From Sphingomicrobium aestuariivivum (GTDB lineage: Bacteria > Pseudomonadota > Alphaproteobacteria > Sphingomonadales > Sphingomonadaceae): a DNA stretch of 64,000 nt. A program made the translations under genes and the position numbers. The notes under the pieces are model-generated. The model worked only from the letters and a program-made list of their open reading frames with translations. It was not told the DNA's origin and ran no database searches. The stretch covers positions 1,178,001 to 1,242,000 of the forward strand of contig NZ_CP102629.1 in the NCBI RefSeq assembly GCF_024721585.1, in the 5' to 3' direction. Of the stretch, positions 33,401 to 42,860 are shown in pieces; within the stretch, counting starts at the first letter, position 1; every line of letters starts with the position of its first letter.

Positions 33401-35041
33401 ATCGGCGAGCGCGGTCGGGATTTCCTCGAGTACGTGGAAGCCGAAATCCTCGAGCACGGGGACGGCGTCCGACAGCGGGATGATGCCCTTGGCGCGATAG
33501 GTCTTGAGGCGCAGGCGGTTGGCCGCCTCGTGGGGCGCGCGGACGAGGCGCACGCTGCGCTCGTCGCCCTCGAGGGCGCTCATGCGGGCGATGTCGAGCG
33601 CGCCTTCGCGCGGACTGGTGCGCGCGCGGTAGCTCTCGGGCATGCCGGGCAGGTAGGAGAGCGCGAGACGGGTTGCGCGGCCGGCGCCGACCTCGTCGAT
33701 CAGCTCGCTCTCGACCGCGGGGGCCCAGCCGCGGACCATCTCGACCAGCGCCTTGTCGAGCGCGTCGACGTCGGGCAGCGGCATCGAGGGATCGGTCGCC
33801 ATGGTGTAGCGAAGGAGCGCCAGTTCGCCGTCGCCCAGTTCGACCGACCAGCTGGAGATGGGCGAGCCCACCTCGTCCTCGAGCATCATGGCGATGGCGA
33901 GGCGACGCGAGGTCGAGAGCTCGTCGCGCGGCAGCCAGACGAAGGCGTAGAGGTGACGCTGGAGCGCGCCCTGCAGGACGAGCAGCGTCGGGCGCGGCCG
34001 GTCGGCAAGGCTCATCGCGGTCAGCGCCGCAAGCCGGACTTCCTCTTCCTCGAAGCTGATGACGAGGTCGTGAGGCAGCGTCGAGACGGCATGGGTCAGC
34101 GCCTTGCCGCCATGGCTGGCGGGCGAGAAGCCGAGTTCCTTGTCGAGCGCGTCGAGGCGCTGGCGCAAGATCGGCACTTCGGCCGCGGGCGCGCGGAGCG
34201 CCTCCGAGGTCCACAGGCCTGCGTGGATCGAAATGCCCTCGTCGCGGCGCACCATGATGACATCGAGCGGCACGCGCCGGTGCACCGGCGAGACCTGGTC
34301 GGCCTTGAGGATGAGGTAGGAGCGGCCACCGGTGGTGAGCGCCTCGACGGCGGCGCGCACGACGCTCTCGTCCCACAGTTCGATGCCGTCGCGCAGCAGG
34401 CCGAGACCCTCGCCCGCCTCGCCGTCCTCGCCCACGAGGAGGTGGCCGAGCAGCGTGAAATTATTGTCGGCGAGCCAGTCGAGGAAGGCCGCCGCCTCGG
34501 GGCGCGGTTCGCGCAGGCGGTCGGCATCGGCGGCCATTTCGCCGAGCATCTGCTTCCAGTCGCGCACCGCGGCGCGGACATGGTCGAGCACGTCACGCAG
34601 CGCGACCGACAGGTCGTGGCGCCCGCGCGCGTCGGCGCGGTCGAGCTCGATGTAGATCAGGCTTTCGGGCGTGCCTTCCTCGCCGCCCCAGCCGGTGATG
34701 CGACCCTCGTCATCGCGCTGGACGCGGATGATGGGGTGGAGGAGGCGATAGACGGCGAGCCCGCGCGCGGCGATGGCGCCGGCGACGCTGTCGACGAGGA
34801 AGGGCATGTCGTCATTGACGAGCGCGAGGCGCATGCGGCGCCTGCCCGCCTCGCCGCCAGAACTCTCGAGCTCGAGGTTGAGCTGGCCCGCCTTGCGCTG
34901 CTGCGCGGCGGCGGCGACGAAGCGCGCCGCATCCTCGAGATCCTCGAGCCCGTATCCATCGAGGTCGCCTGGAAGCGCACTGGCCTCCATCGCCTGTTCG
35001 AGCAGTTCCACCCAGGCGGGATCGATCCCTTGTTCCGACAT
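30404..35041 (-). CDS. gdhB: NAD-specific glutamate dehydrogenase (large, GDH180-type)
   Basis: 1545 residues, the giant NAD-dependent enzyme that oxidises glutamate to 2-oxoglutarate and ammonia. Size and organisation fit the L_180 class: a long regulatory N-terminal half, then the catalytic core with VPTGAKGGFYAKQLPP (substrate Lys), GGLRWSDRRDDFRTEV, FVVAADKGTATFSDVANAIA, and the nucleotide-binding VGDMSGDVFGNGML. It usually works catabolically for growth on amino acids. Followed by the ATP-grasp gene. An unrelated long frame on the opposite strand (30602-35083) is a shadow. Confidence 0.95.
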   Translation of the reverse strand: MSEQGIDPAWVELLEQAMEASALPGDLDGYGLEDLEDAARFVAAAAQQRKAGQLNLELESSGGEAGRRRMRLALVNDDMPFLVDSVAGAIAARGLAVYRLLHPIIRVQRDDEGRITGWGGEEGTPESLIYIELDRADARGRHDLSVALRDVLDHVRAAVRDWKQMLGEMAADADRLREPRPEAAAFLDWLADNNFTLLGHLLVGEDGEAGEGLGLLRDGIELWDESVVRAAVEALTTGGRSYLILKADQVSPVHRRVPLDVIMVRRDEGISIHAGLWTSEALRAPAAEVPILRQRLDALDKELGFSPASHGGKALTHAVSTLPHDLVISFEEEEVRLAALTAMSLADRPRPTLLVLQGALQRHLYAFVWLPRDELSTSRRLAIAMMLEDEVGSPISSWSVELGDGELALLRYTMATDPSMPLPDVDALDKALVEMVRGWAPAVESELIDEVGAGRATRLALSYLPGMPESYRARTSPREGALDIARMSALEGDERSVRLVRAPHEAANRLRLKTYRAKGIIPLSDAVPVLEDFGFHVLEEIPTALADGALGYVHDFHLELPEGTDMDAIMERAEVIEKAIAEVMSGEAENDGFNSLVLFAGLEPRSVVWLRSWFRYMRQIGVAFGLATVVETLQEAPHATASLIEAFIAAHDPHAGDDRAASVKNALRNFDDALSMVQGIDDDRILRLFRAIVMATLRTNAFALKDGECLAFKFDSGKIPGLPAPVPYREIWVYGPRVEGIHLRGGPVARGGLRWSDRRDDFRTEVLGLVKAQLVKNAVIVPTGAKGGFYAKQLPPPGDREAWFAEGTEAYRTFIRSLLSVTDNIVDDRVVHPDNVVIHDGDDPYFVVAADKGTATFSDVANAIALERGFWLGDAFASGGSNGYDHKAMGITAKGAWVSVQRHFLEMGVDVQTDPIDVVGVGDMSGDVFGNGMLLSKALRVIAAFDHRDIFIDPDPDPATSWEERKRLFEMGRSSWQDYDKSKLSKGAMIVSRGQKSIRLTPEARAAIGVPEDAEEEMAPQAILSTILKAPADLLWFGGIGTYVKASTQGNSDVGDPTNDAIRVNASELRVKAIGEGANLGITQQARIEFALEGGRINTDFIDNSAGVDCSDNEVNIKIPLNREMNEGRLELEERNALLARMTDEVGALVLEDNRLQALALSVAEARGAPGLPGFVRTIEILEAAGRLDRRVEGLASSEALMRRGLDNVGMTRPELAVVLSMSKMALQEAAEKLDLANDPALEGELFAAFPRELVAEHKGAVAAHRLENEIIATKVANRLVNRLGPSIALDMTEEEGVALGQVAIAFIVAERLLGLKDLWGRIETAEVDEKTRIELFAVAARSVRSHLSDILRSAGAETRASALLDLFGPGFEAVEGNAGRLIRAEVRNEAQSRRERLTGLGAEPELVDALIHLYELDGVFGLAALAKRRDTDVLTLTSAYTRLGEALGLDWAQQQLIRFVPEDNWERLLVAGLARDFEQLRIDFLSKVLRGGAGVEEAVEQWIGRNAPRIDQFRRLVDRAQKAGGSTTPMLAQIASQARILLAR

Positions 35042-35137
35042 GCCCTCTTCCCTGACGCGTCCATGTTTGGCGGCGGGCTATAGACCCGCCTTCGAGGGGG
35101 CGACAAGAGCTAGTTTTGCCGGAAGTTCAGGGGCTTT

Positions 35138-37333
35138 TCAGCGCCCCGACTTGAGGATCGCGCGCTCGACCAGTTTGTGATCGATCACACGGGCGACGGG
35201 TGCGTGCCCGCCATTTTCGTCGCGACGGACGAGCACCAGTGCGAACTCCTCGTTGGCTCCGAGGCGCGCAAGGTCGATGGCATCGCGTTCGCGCAGGCGT
35301 CGGCACGCGGCATCGAGCCGGGAATTGGGCTTGGGTTCGGGCACCTCCTCGCCGCGCTTCAACGCTCGCTCGGCGGCGACGAGGCCCTTCAATCCGCCTT
35401 CGGCCTCGCTGACAAAGGCCTCGAACTCGCCCTGACCGAGATCTTGGCGGTGGCCATAGGAAAGCGCGGCAGCGAATTCGGTGAGGCGTGTCTTGTCGTA
35501 TTCGACCCCGAAGACGAGCTTGACGATCGGCGTCATCGGCGCGCGAGCCTGGACCGTCAGTTCGGCGGCTTCGAGAAGCGCGGCATAATGGTCGGGCTCG
35601 GCCTCGGCGACGAGGCTGAAGTCATAAGCCTGTCCGAGCGCGCGGTAGAGCGCCGAGCGGCTGCGGCTGTCGGCATCGTTGGACAGCGCGGCGGCTTCGC
35701 GCGCGGCCTCCAGCCAGGTCTCGAGCTGCGAGGGTTCGGACGCGACCTCTTCCTCGGCGACGTCCTCGACCTCTTCGGCTTCGGCGGCGAGTTCGAGCGG
35801 CTCGTCATCCACGATGTCATCCGTGATCACCGTGTCCTCGAGCGCTTCGGGGAGCGGGGCCGGTTCGTCCTCGACCGCCACCAGTTCTTCCGCGACCGGT
35901 TCGTCGGCGACGTCCGTAACATCTTCCACTTCCTCGACCGCTTCGAGCTGTCGGGCCTCGACGGCTTCCTCCGGCTCGAAAGCAGGCTCGTCGGCAACGA
36001 CAGGCGCAGCCTCTTCAACGAAGGCCGGCTCTTCGGCGGCAGCTTCGGCGAGCGGATCAAGAGCGACCGGCTCTTCCTCTTCAACCGGTTCGACGACGGG
36101 CACGTCGAGTTCGAGCGCCTCTTCCTCGTCGGCAAGGGCGGCAGCGGGGACATGATCCTCCTCGACCACCGCATCGAGTTCGAGCGGTTCGTCGGCCTCG
36201 GCAGCGGGATCCGACTCTTCGACGGCACCGAGCTCGAGCGTTTCGTCGAGCCCTTCCTCGCCCATGTCCGACAGCGGGTCGGGGCGGTCCATCTTCTCGA
36301 AGCGGCCGGTCAGCTCGGCATAGGCATCATTGTCGGTCTCGGCTTCTTCCTCGCCCTCGTCGTCCATCTCGTCCGGCAGGTCGACCGCCGCGAGCGCGGC
36401 ATAGTCGACGCTGTCGGTCTCGCGGTCTTCATCGTCGGGTTCGACGGGCGCGAAAGCCACGACGCCGGGCGCGCTCATGTCGACCTCGGGCAGCGGCTCG
36501 GGGACGAAGACTTCCTCGTCTTCCACCTCTTCCTCCGGCGAGGCGATGACCTCGGGCTCGCCCTCGGCTTCGGCCACGGCTTCGAGGACCACCTCTTCTT
36601 CGGCGGGTTGCTCGACGGCCTCTTCGGCTTCGGCGAGCACCTCCTCGGCGGCGGCGAGGATGTCGCCGACATCGGCGGCAGCATCGCCAGTTTCGGTTTC
36701 GGCCTCGACCTCGGCTCCGGCCTCGGCATCCTGCACCTCCGGCTCGGCTTGCGGGCCGTCGCCCTGCGGCAGCGGCGCGGGTGCATCGAGGTCTTCGAGT
36801 TCAGCGGCGGCCTCTTCCTCTGCCTTGGCGCGCGCTTCGGCATCGGCGGCGCGCTGTTCGGCGGTCTTCCAGTTCACGACCGCATAGACAAAGTCGATGG
36901 TCCGGTCGTCGGACGAGAAGGGCATGAGGATGCCGCGATAGACGGGACCGTCGCCGACTTCCTCGGCGCTGCCGCTCTCGAAGCCAACAGGCGCGCGGCA
37001 TTCCATCAGCCGCTCATAATGTTCGGCGACCGCGCCGAGCATCGAATCGCGCGGCACCTCGCTCAGCTTCTCGATCGATTCGCCCACCCCGCACTGGGTC
37101 CGGATCGCCTGCCCGACATAGGGCAGCGTGGGATCCTCCGCGCCATTGGTGAAATCCATCAGCACGCTGTTGAGGGCGAAATTCTGCAGATCGGCGGGTT
37201 TCAGGTCGTCGATCGAAGGGAAATCGCGCCCGTCGAGCAACGAATACCAGTAATTGTAGGCCCGCACCTGCATGCGGCGATCGGCGATCGCCGTTTCGGC
37301 ACTCTTGTCGAACTGCTTCTGATCCGCGTGCAT
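35138..37333 (-). CDS. PAS-like domain protein with a long acidic low-complexity middle
   Basis: About 731 residues. Residues ~1-150 resemble the alphaproteobacterial PAS_5-type domain (YNYWYSLLDGRDFPSIDDL, FALNSVLMDF). Residues ~160-560 are extremely rich in Glu, Asp, Ala, Val and Pro (AEEEAAAELEDLDAP, EEVEDEEVFVPEPLPEV), with no fixed fold expected. The last ~170 residues form an ordered, helix-rich domain (QLETWLEAAREAAALSND; KLVFGVEYDKTRLTEF). No signal peptide or membrane segment, so cytoplasmic. I use ATG 37333 (MHADQKQFDK); an in-frame ATG at 37372 adds 13 residues. Function unknown, possibly a scaffold or signalling hub. Confidence 0.75.
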   Translation of the reverse strand: MHADQKQFDKSAETAIADRRMQVRAYNYWYSLLDGRDFPSIDDLKPADLQNFALNSVLMDFTNGAEDPTLPYVGQAIRTQCGVGESIEKLSEVPRDSMLGAVAEHYERLMECRAPVGFESGSAEEVGDGPVYRGILMPFSSDDRTIDFVYAVVNWKTAEQRAADAEARAKAEEEAAAELEDLDAPAPLPQGDGPQAEPEVQDAEAGAEVEAETETGDAAADVGDILAAAEEVLAEAEEAVEQPAEEEVVLEAVAEAEGEPEVIASPEEEVEDEEVFVPEPLPEVDMSAPGVVAFAPVEPDDEDRETDSVDYAALAAVDLPDEMDDEGEEEAETDNDAYAELTGRFEKMDRPDPLSDMGEEGLDETLELGAVEESDPAAEADEPLELDAVVEEDHVPAAALADEEEALELDVPVVEPVEEEEPVALDPLAEAAAEEPAFVEEAAPVVADEPAFEPEEAVEARQLEAVEEVEDVTDVADEPVAEELVAVEDEPAPLPEALEDTVITDDIVDDEPLELAAEAEEVEDVAEEEVASEPSQLETWLEAAREAAALSNDADSRSRSALYRALGQAYDFSLVAEAEPDHYAALLEAAELTVQARAPMTPIVKLVFGVEYDKTRLTEFAAALSYGHRQDLGQGEFEAFVSEAEGGLKGLVAAERALKRGEEVPEPKPNSRLDAACRRLRERDAIDLARLGANEEFALVLVRRDENGGHAPVARVIDHKLVERAILKSGR

Positions 37334-37506
37334 TCGGCCCACCCCGGCTAATGATATCTTCTGCGGGAGCATGGCGGAGCGGGCTGAAAAAAGCGTTAAG
37401 CGCGCTGAAACCAGTCTTTGCGCGCGATGGACCCACCCAAGGCTTGAAAGGGGCGGGGCACCTTGGTAGAGGCGCGCATCCGCGAGCCCTTCGGGCCGAT
37501 GGAAAC

Positions 37507-37582
37507 GCCGCAGTAGCTCAGCTGGTAGAGCACGTCATTCGTAATGATGGGGTCGGGGGTTCGAGTCCCTTCTGCGGCACCA
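37507..37582 (+). tRNA. tRNA-Thr (anticodon CGT)
   Basis: Full cloverleaf: acceptor GCCGCAG (37507-37513) with CTGCGGC (37572-37578), D-arm GCTCAGCTGGTAGAGC, anticodon loop TTCGTAA with CGT at 37540-37542, T-arm containing GGTTCGAGTCC, discriminator A and an encoded CCA. It reads ACG codons. It lies between two oppositely oriented genes; no integrase or att-like duplication is visible next to it. Confidence 0.95.
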
Positions 37583-37652
37583 CTTCCTTTTACATCCAGA
37601 CCTGTTGCCGTGACGGTTCGTCGCGCATCGTCGCGCGTGTGTCAGTCACAGG

Positions 37653-37680
37653 AAAAAGGGAGCCGCCACCGGCGACTCCC
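37653..37680 (-). terminator. Intrinsic terminator of the autotransporter gene
   Basis: On the - strand GGGAG-T-CGCC and GGCG-G-CTCCC pair with one U-G wobble around GGT, followed by TTTTT. It lies about 40 bp after the autotransporter stop. On the + strand the pair is a C-A mismatch, so it works best for the - strand. Confidence 0.75.
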
Positions 37681-37721
37681 TCCCCCCCGTTTTCCGGCAC
37701 AAGAGGTGCGGGTGCTTCCCC

Positions 37722-40700
37722 TTAGAAGCGTACGCCCAGCCCGCCACGCAGGCTGACCCCTTCCACCTCGCCGAAATCGAATGACCCCTGCGCGAACAGC
37801 GAGATGCTGTCGTCGAAGGTCAATGCCACACCGCCGAGCGCCTGCCCGAACAGCCCTACTTCCTCGTCGCTGACGCGGATGCTGTCGGCGCCCGAGGTGA
37901 AGACGACGTCATTGGCGCCGCCGCTCTCGTTGACGAGGAACAGCCCCGCATAGGGATTGAGCGTCGCCTTGCCGGTGCCGAGGCGCGCGCCGGCGCGGGC
38001 GCCGAGGCGGGCGCGAAGGCTGTCGCTGTCCTCGAGCGCGAAGCTGCCGCCGTCAACGTCGAAGCCGTCGAGCGAGGCCGAGGCATAAGCCACGCTCGCT
38101 TCGGGCATGACGTAGAGACGGCCCATGTCCATGCGGTAGCGCAGGCCAAGGCTCGCCCCGAAGGCGTCGACGTCGAGCGTGTCGCGGAAGTCCGCGCTCG
38201 CAAGGTCCATCTCGAGTTCGCCCTGGTCGAACTTGATCATGGCATCGGCGCTGAGGCGACCGTCGTCATAGCCCGCGACAAGACCGATGTTGGTCATGTC
38301 GGCGTCCATCATGTTGCCGCTCTCGCGGATCCGGAGCTCGCGCGAGCCGGTGCCGGCGACGAGGCCGACATGGACCATGCCGAAGCGCGTGCCGATGCCC
38401 GCCTCGAGACCCGTGCCCTGCTCCTCGCCGGTCAGCGCGAAGCTGTAGCCGGTGCCGTCATGGCTGATCGCGAAATCGGTCGCATCGCGCTCCTGCTCGA
38501 CGTCATAGGCCTGACCGAACACGCCCCAGCGCCCATCGCCCGGCAGGGTGCGCAGTAGCGACAGGCTGTCGCGCGCCGCCTCGGCCGACTGGTGCCACAG
38601 GCCGGTGACGAGCACGCCCGCGCGGGCCGGCTCGATGACCTCGCGGTCGGGGGCGAGGGCGAGACCGATGAGCCCCGCCTCTTCGGTCAGGCGCCAGTTG
38701 AGGAAGCCCGCGTCGCGGGTCGTTTCCTCGACGGTGAAGACCGCGCCATCGGCATTGCCGGTGACCTCGACGAAGAGGATCTCGTCATCGAGCTCGGGCG
38801 TGAGGCCGACGACCTTGAGCGCGCTCGTGCCCTCGACGTCGCCGAGGACGAGGCGGTCGCCATCGCCGCTGGCGTCGAACAGCAGGGTGCTGCCCTCGCC
38901 CGCCACGAACAGGCTGCCCGTAAGGTCGAGCACGTCTTCGACGCCATTGTCGAGGAAGGCGATGGTGCCGTCATTCTCGAAGATCTCGAGGCCGGCGAAG
39001 TCCGCCATACCGTCGACGCGAACGGTGCCAGTGTTGACGAACATGTCGTCGCCCGCACCGAAGTCGCTGGTGCCGCCGGCGATGAACAGGCCGTCATTGG
39101 CGAACAGGTCGTTGCCGGCGCCGAGCATGAACAGCCCGTCGAAGGTGCCGCCAGCCTCGACCGTCACGGTCGTGCCGGCAAAGCCGCCATGCATCATCGG
39201 GGTCGAACCGAGGATCGGGTCGTCCGCCTCGTCGCCCGGCAGTTCGTCGCCGCCGATGAGATCGTCGGGATCGGCGGGCATGCTGTCGTCATAATCCTCG
39301 ACGAGGAGCGCATACTGGCCTTCGGCACCCTTGAGCATGCCGCCATCGCGGATGGTGACGCTGTTGTCGCCGAGACCCGAGATGCGCACGCCGGTGCCCT
39401 GCTGCGCCTCGACATGGCCCTCGATGGCCACGTCGACCGAGCTGTCGCCGCCGCTGACGATATTGATGGCGTTGGAGCCGAGTCCCGCGACCGAGACGTC
39501 GCCGACGGTCACGTCATGCGCACCGCCCCAGGTGTAGGCGAGGACATCGACGCCGTTGGCGCCGTCGCCCGAGGTCGCGATCGACCCCGCGCTCACGCTG
39601 ACATTGCCGCCGAAGCTGTCGATGAAGATGGCGTGGCTCGCACCATAGGGCGAGGGTTCGCCCTCGCCGTCGGCGAGTTCGGCGCCGATCGGCAGGCCGG
39701 GGCCGTCGAGGTCGTCGCCGGGATCTTCCTCGACCGGCGGGACATAGGTGCCGCCCGTGGTGGTGACGCTGTCGGCGGTGAGCGTGACGTCGGCGCCCTC
39801 GCTGACGATGCGGATGCCGCGCGCGCTGTCGCCCGAGGTGGCGATGATGCCGGCCTCGACGACGAGCGCATCGACCGGCTCGCCCAGTTCGCTGGTCATG
39901 CCGAGGCGGCCGATGGCGATGGCGTCGGCAAGGTCGCCCGAGGTGACCGCGCTGCCGACCGTGAATTCGCCCGCCTGCGCGAGGAAGGTGCGAAGGCCGG
40001 TCGCCATGAAGCCGGTGGTCTCGATGCTGTCGACGGTGACGTCCATGCGGTGGCGCATGCCGTCGAGCCAGACGGCGGCGGCCTCGTCGCCCGAGGTCGT
40101 CACCGAGCCTGCATCGAGGACGAGGTCGAAGGTGCCGTAGCCCGCGCCCCAGTCGATCGCGCGGAACTCGATGCCGGTGGCATTCTCGCCTTCGGTCACG
40201 ACCGAGCCGATGCCCACGTCCCAGCTCGAGATGGTGGTGGTCATGGTCACGCCGCGACCCGACCAGCCGTCGGTGTGGACGCTGCCGATGTCGGCGGTGA
40301 CGTGCGTGCCCTCGGCATAGGTGCGGTTGCCGAAGGTGAGGCCGATGCCGCCCGCCGCGTCGATCGAGCCGATCGAGATGTCGGCATTGCCGTCACCGCG
40401 GATACGCCCCGCCCAGCCATAGCCGGTCGAGCCCTCGAAGTCGGGATTGCCCTGATAGCCCTCGACGGTGATCGCGCCGATGTCGACGGTGATGTCGCCG
40501 CGGTAGCTCGCGACCGCCACCGCGCGCCCGAAGGTCTCGAAGGCATAGCCCTCGGGCGGGACGACGGAGAAGCTGACGCTGTCGGCAGTCATCGCGATAT
40601 CATCGAAGCCGGTCAGCGAGACGCCGAGGCCATTGGTGCCGCCGACCACGTCGACGTCGCCGAGCAGTGCCGAGACGCTGCCGTTGATGGCGGTCGCCTG

Positions 40701-42590
40701 GAGGCCGCTGGTATTGTCACCACCGACCACGTCGAGGTCGCCCAGTGCGACCGAGACATCGCCGCCCTCGGTATAGAGGTCGATCCCGATGGCCCACGGC
40801 AGGTCGAAGCTCGCCGAGGCGCTGTCCGCCATGAAGCTGATATCGTCGTTCGCGACGATCTCGGCGATGCGGCCGTCGGCGACATTCACGCTGCCGAGAT
40901 CGATGGAAACGCTGCCGCCGGTGCCGACGAGGAAGCCGTCGGCCCCGAGGCCGGCCACGCTGACGCTGCCCGCGGTGACGGCGACATCGCTGCCCGCGCC
41001 GCCCATCAGCACCATGCCATGCGCGCCGTCGCCGGCGGTCGACAGGCTGTCGAAGGCAGCTTCGAAATTGCCCGAGAGGTCGGCGGTGACGCCATAAGCG
41101 CCCGCGCCCTCAGTCGACAGGTCGCCGATCACGAGATCGACCTTGCCGAGCGTCGACAGGTCGAGGCCGTGGGCATAGGCGCCCGCCGTCGAGAGCGTGT
41201 CGAGATCGACCAGCAGATAGCCCTGCCCCGTCATGGCGAGGACGCCCGAGCTGCCCTCGCCCGCGGTGGTGATCGAGGTGCCGACCACGTCGGTGCGATA
41301 GATGCCGCCCGTCAGGACGACGCCGTTGGAATAGGCGCCGAGGGTCGAGATGCTGTCGACATAGATGCCATGCTCCTCGGCATCGCTGACGACCGCGGCG
41401 GCATTGTCGCCGGCGGTCGCGATGCTGCCGGCCTTGAGGAAGTTCCAGGTCTGGCTGGTCATCTCGACACCGGTCGAGCCATGGCCCGCGGTCGTAACGC
41501 TGCCGAGGTCGAGATAGTTGTTGAGATAGGCCTCTGAAACGACACCGCTGCTGTTCATGCCGCTGGTCACGACCTCGTCGACGAGGATGAGCGAGCCGCC
41601 ATAACTAGCGACCTGGCTGAGGCCGGTGGCGCCGTCGCCCGTGGTCTCGATCCGGTCGCCGATGGTCTCGCCGCCAAGCCAGTTGGTGATCTCGAGACCG
41701 GTCGCGCCGTCACCGGCGGTTTCGACCGAGCCGAACTGCGTGCTGGTCAGGAGGCCCTCGGTGACCACGCCCTTGGCATTGGCGCCCTCGGTGGTGAGCG
41801 TGTCGACGCTGACCTGCGCGATGCCATAGGCATAGACGTCCATCCCGACCGAATTGTCGCCCGAGGTGTGGACTTCGGTAAAGCTCACATAGGCATAGTC
41901 GATATCCGAATGGACACGCACGCCGGTGGCGTCATCGCCTTCGGTGATGACCACGCCGCCGCTGACGCTGGCGCCCGCGATGAGCTCGCCGCCGCCGCCA
42001 TACCAGCCGCTCTCGCCCGCGCCGCTGCCGAACGGGTCGAGCGGGTCGGACGGACCATAATAGCCGTAGCCGTCATCGGCGGGCTCGAAAAAGCCGTAGG
42101 AGAAAACATCGACGCCGGTCGAGCCGTTGCCCGAGGTGGTGACATTGGCGACCTGCACGGTGGCCTTGCCATAGGCATAGACGTCCACGCCCTCGCTATC
42201 CGCGCCGGTGGTGACCACGTCCTGCGCGTTGACGAAGGCCGAGCCGTAATAGCTGTCGGCGTCGATGCCCGGCGCGAAGTCGCCGCTCGTCGTCACGCTG
42301 CCGACGATGAGCGTGAGGTCGCCGTCTGCATATTCGGCGACGGTCGTGTCGCTCGTCTCGATGATGACTTCCTTGTCCTCATAGACCGGCGCGGGATCCA
42401 TGGGATCGATCGGGTCGATCGGATCGAGCGGGGGCAGGAGCAGTTCCGACATGTCGGGGGCGACGAGGCCGGCCATGTCTTCCGCCTGCGCATGGGCGGG
42501 CGCGGCGAGCGCGAGCGCGGCGATGCCGGCTGCGGCGAGCAGCTGCGCGCGACGGCTGGCGGGGGTGGGCTGAAGGACGGGTTTCGGCAC
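37722..42590 (-). CDS. Autotransporter with beta-helix repeat passenger and C-terminal beta-barrel
   Basis: 1622 residues. Signal peptide ASRRAQLLAAAGIAALALAA ending AHAQ. A Pro/Asp linker (LDPIDPIDPMDPAP) precedes a passenger of about 1200 residues built from imperfect ~20-residue units of the type V-T-T-x-G-x-x-A/S-x-G-V, e.g. SVTTSGDFAPGIDADS and VTTSGNGSTGVDVFS. This pattern predicts a right-handed beta-helix. The last ~300 residues are an autotransporter barrel ending GGLGVRF with terminal Phe. Start is GTG 42590 with GAGGAG 10 nt upstream. It is expected at the outer membrane with the passenger outside. No protease motif seen. Confidence 0.88.
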   Translation of the reverse strand: MPKPVLQPTPASRRAQLLAAAGIAALALAAPAHAQAEDMAGLVAPDMSELLLPPLDPIDPIDPMDPAPVYEDKEVIIETSDTTVAEYADGDLTLIVGSVTTSGDFAPGIDADSYYGSAFVNAQDVVTTGADSEGVDVYAYGKATVQVANVTTSGNGSTGVDVFSYGFFEPADDGYGYYGPSDPLDPFGSGAGESGWYGGGGELIAGASVSGGVVITEGDDATGVRVHSDIDYAYVSFTEVHTSGDNSVGMDVYAYGIAQVSVDTLTTEGANAKGVVTEGLLTSTQFGSVETAGDGATGLEITNWLGGETIGDRIETTGDGATGLSQVASYGGSLILVDEVVTSGMNSSGVVSEAYLNNYLDLGSVTTAGHGSTGVEMTSQTWNFLKAGSIATAGDNAAAVVSDAEEHGIYVDSISTLGAYSNGVVLTGGIYRTDVVGTSITTAGEGSSGVLAMTGQGYLLVDLDTLSTAGAYAHGLDLSTLGKVDLVIGDLSTEGAGAYGVTADLSGNFEAAFDSLSTAGDGAHGMVLMGGAGSDVAVTAGSVSVAGLGADGFLVGTGGSVSIDLGSVNVADGRIAEIVANDDISFMADSASASFDLPWAIGIDLYTEGGDVSVALGDLDVVGGDNTSGLQATAINGSVSALLGDVDVVGGTNGLGVSLTGFDDIAMTADSVSFSVVPPEGYAFETFGRAVAVASYRGDITVDIGAITVEGYQGNPDFEGSTGYGWAGRIRGDGNADISIGSIDAAGGIGLTFGNRTYAEGTHVTADIGSVHTDGWSGRGVTMTTTISSWDVGIGSVVTEGENATGIEFRAIDWGAGYGTFDLVLDAGSVTTSGDEAAAVWLDGMRHRMDVTVDSIETTGFMATGLRTFLAQAGEFTVGSAVTSGDLADAIAIGRLGMTSELGEPVDALVVEAGIIATSGDSARGIRIVSEGADVTLTADSVTTTGGTYVPPVEEDPGDDLDGPGLPIGAELADGEGEPSPYGASHAIFIDSFGGNVSVSAGSIATSGDGANGVDVLAYTWGGAHDVTVGDVSVAGLGSNAINIVSGGDSSVDVAIEGHVEAQQGTGVRISGLGDNSVTIRDGGMLKGAEGQYALLVEDYDDSMPADPDDLIGGDELPGDEADDPILGSTPMMHGGFAGTTVTVEAGGTFDGLFMLGAGNDLFANDGLFIAGGTSDFGAGDDMFVNTGTVRVDGMADFAGLEIFENDGTIAFLDNGVEDVLDLTGSLFVAGEGSTLLFDASGDGDRLVLGDVEGTSALKVVGLTPELDDEILFVEVTGNADGAVFTVEETTRDAGFLNWRLTEEAGLIGLALAPDREVIEPARAGVLVTGLWHQSAEAARDSLSLLRTLPGDGRWGVFGQAYDVEQERDATDFAISHDGTGYSFALTGEEQGTGLEAGIGTRFGMVHVGLVAGTGSRELRIRESGNMMDADMTNIGLVAGYDDGRLSADAMIKFDQGELEMDLASADFRDTLDVDAFGASLGLRYRMDMGRLYVMPEASVAYASASLDGFDVDGGSFALEDSDSLRARLGARAGARLGTGKATLNPYAGLFLVNESGGANDVVFTSGADSIRVSDEEVGLFGQALGGVALTFDDSISLFAQGSFDFGEVEGVSLRGGLGVRF

Positions 42591-42860
42591 GTGTCGGTCT
42601 CCTCGTTCGCGCGGGGAGACGGAGCGAACGACGCCCGTGACGGACAAGTCCGCGCGCCGTTCAATCATCCCCCCGCCCCGGCGGAAGGATGCGTGGGGCA
42701 ACCGACCGCCGGGATGCTTGTCGCCGCCCCCTGACTGGAGCCGGCTTCACCCTGCCTGTTGCAAATCGCCACGCACTTTCTTGTCATTTTGCCACGAACG
42801 ACCGTAAGCCTGCTGCGAACAACAACAGGATATGCGCGCGAAGCGGCGCGCGGTGGCGTA

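Noticed and set aside
35679-36887. Ser/Thr-rich + strand frames (35679-36155, 36477-36887) opposite the acidic region
   Set aside because: They are produced by reading Glu/Ala codons of the acidic protein backwards. No start signals or domains.
37507-37721. tRNA-Thr as an integration site
   Set aside because: No integrase, no duplicated tRNA 3' end and no composition change in the flanks.
39593-42178. Possible CRISPR-like periodicity in the autotransporter gene
   Set aside because: The repeated signal is protein-level (~20-residue units) with variable codons, in one intact frame, not identical DNA repeats with unique spacers.
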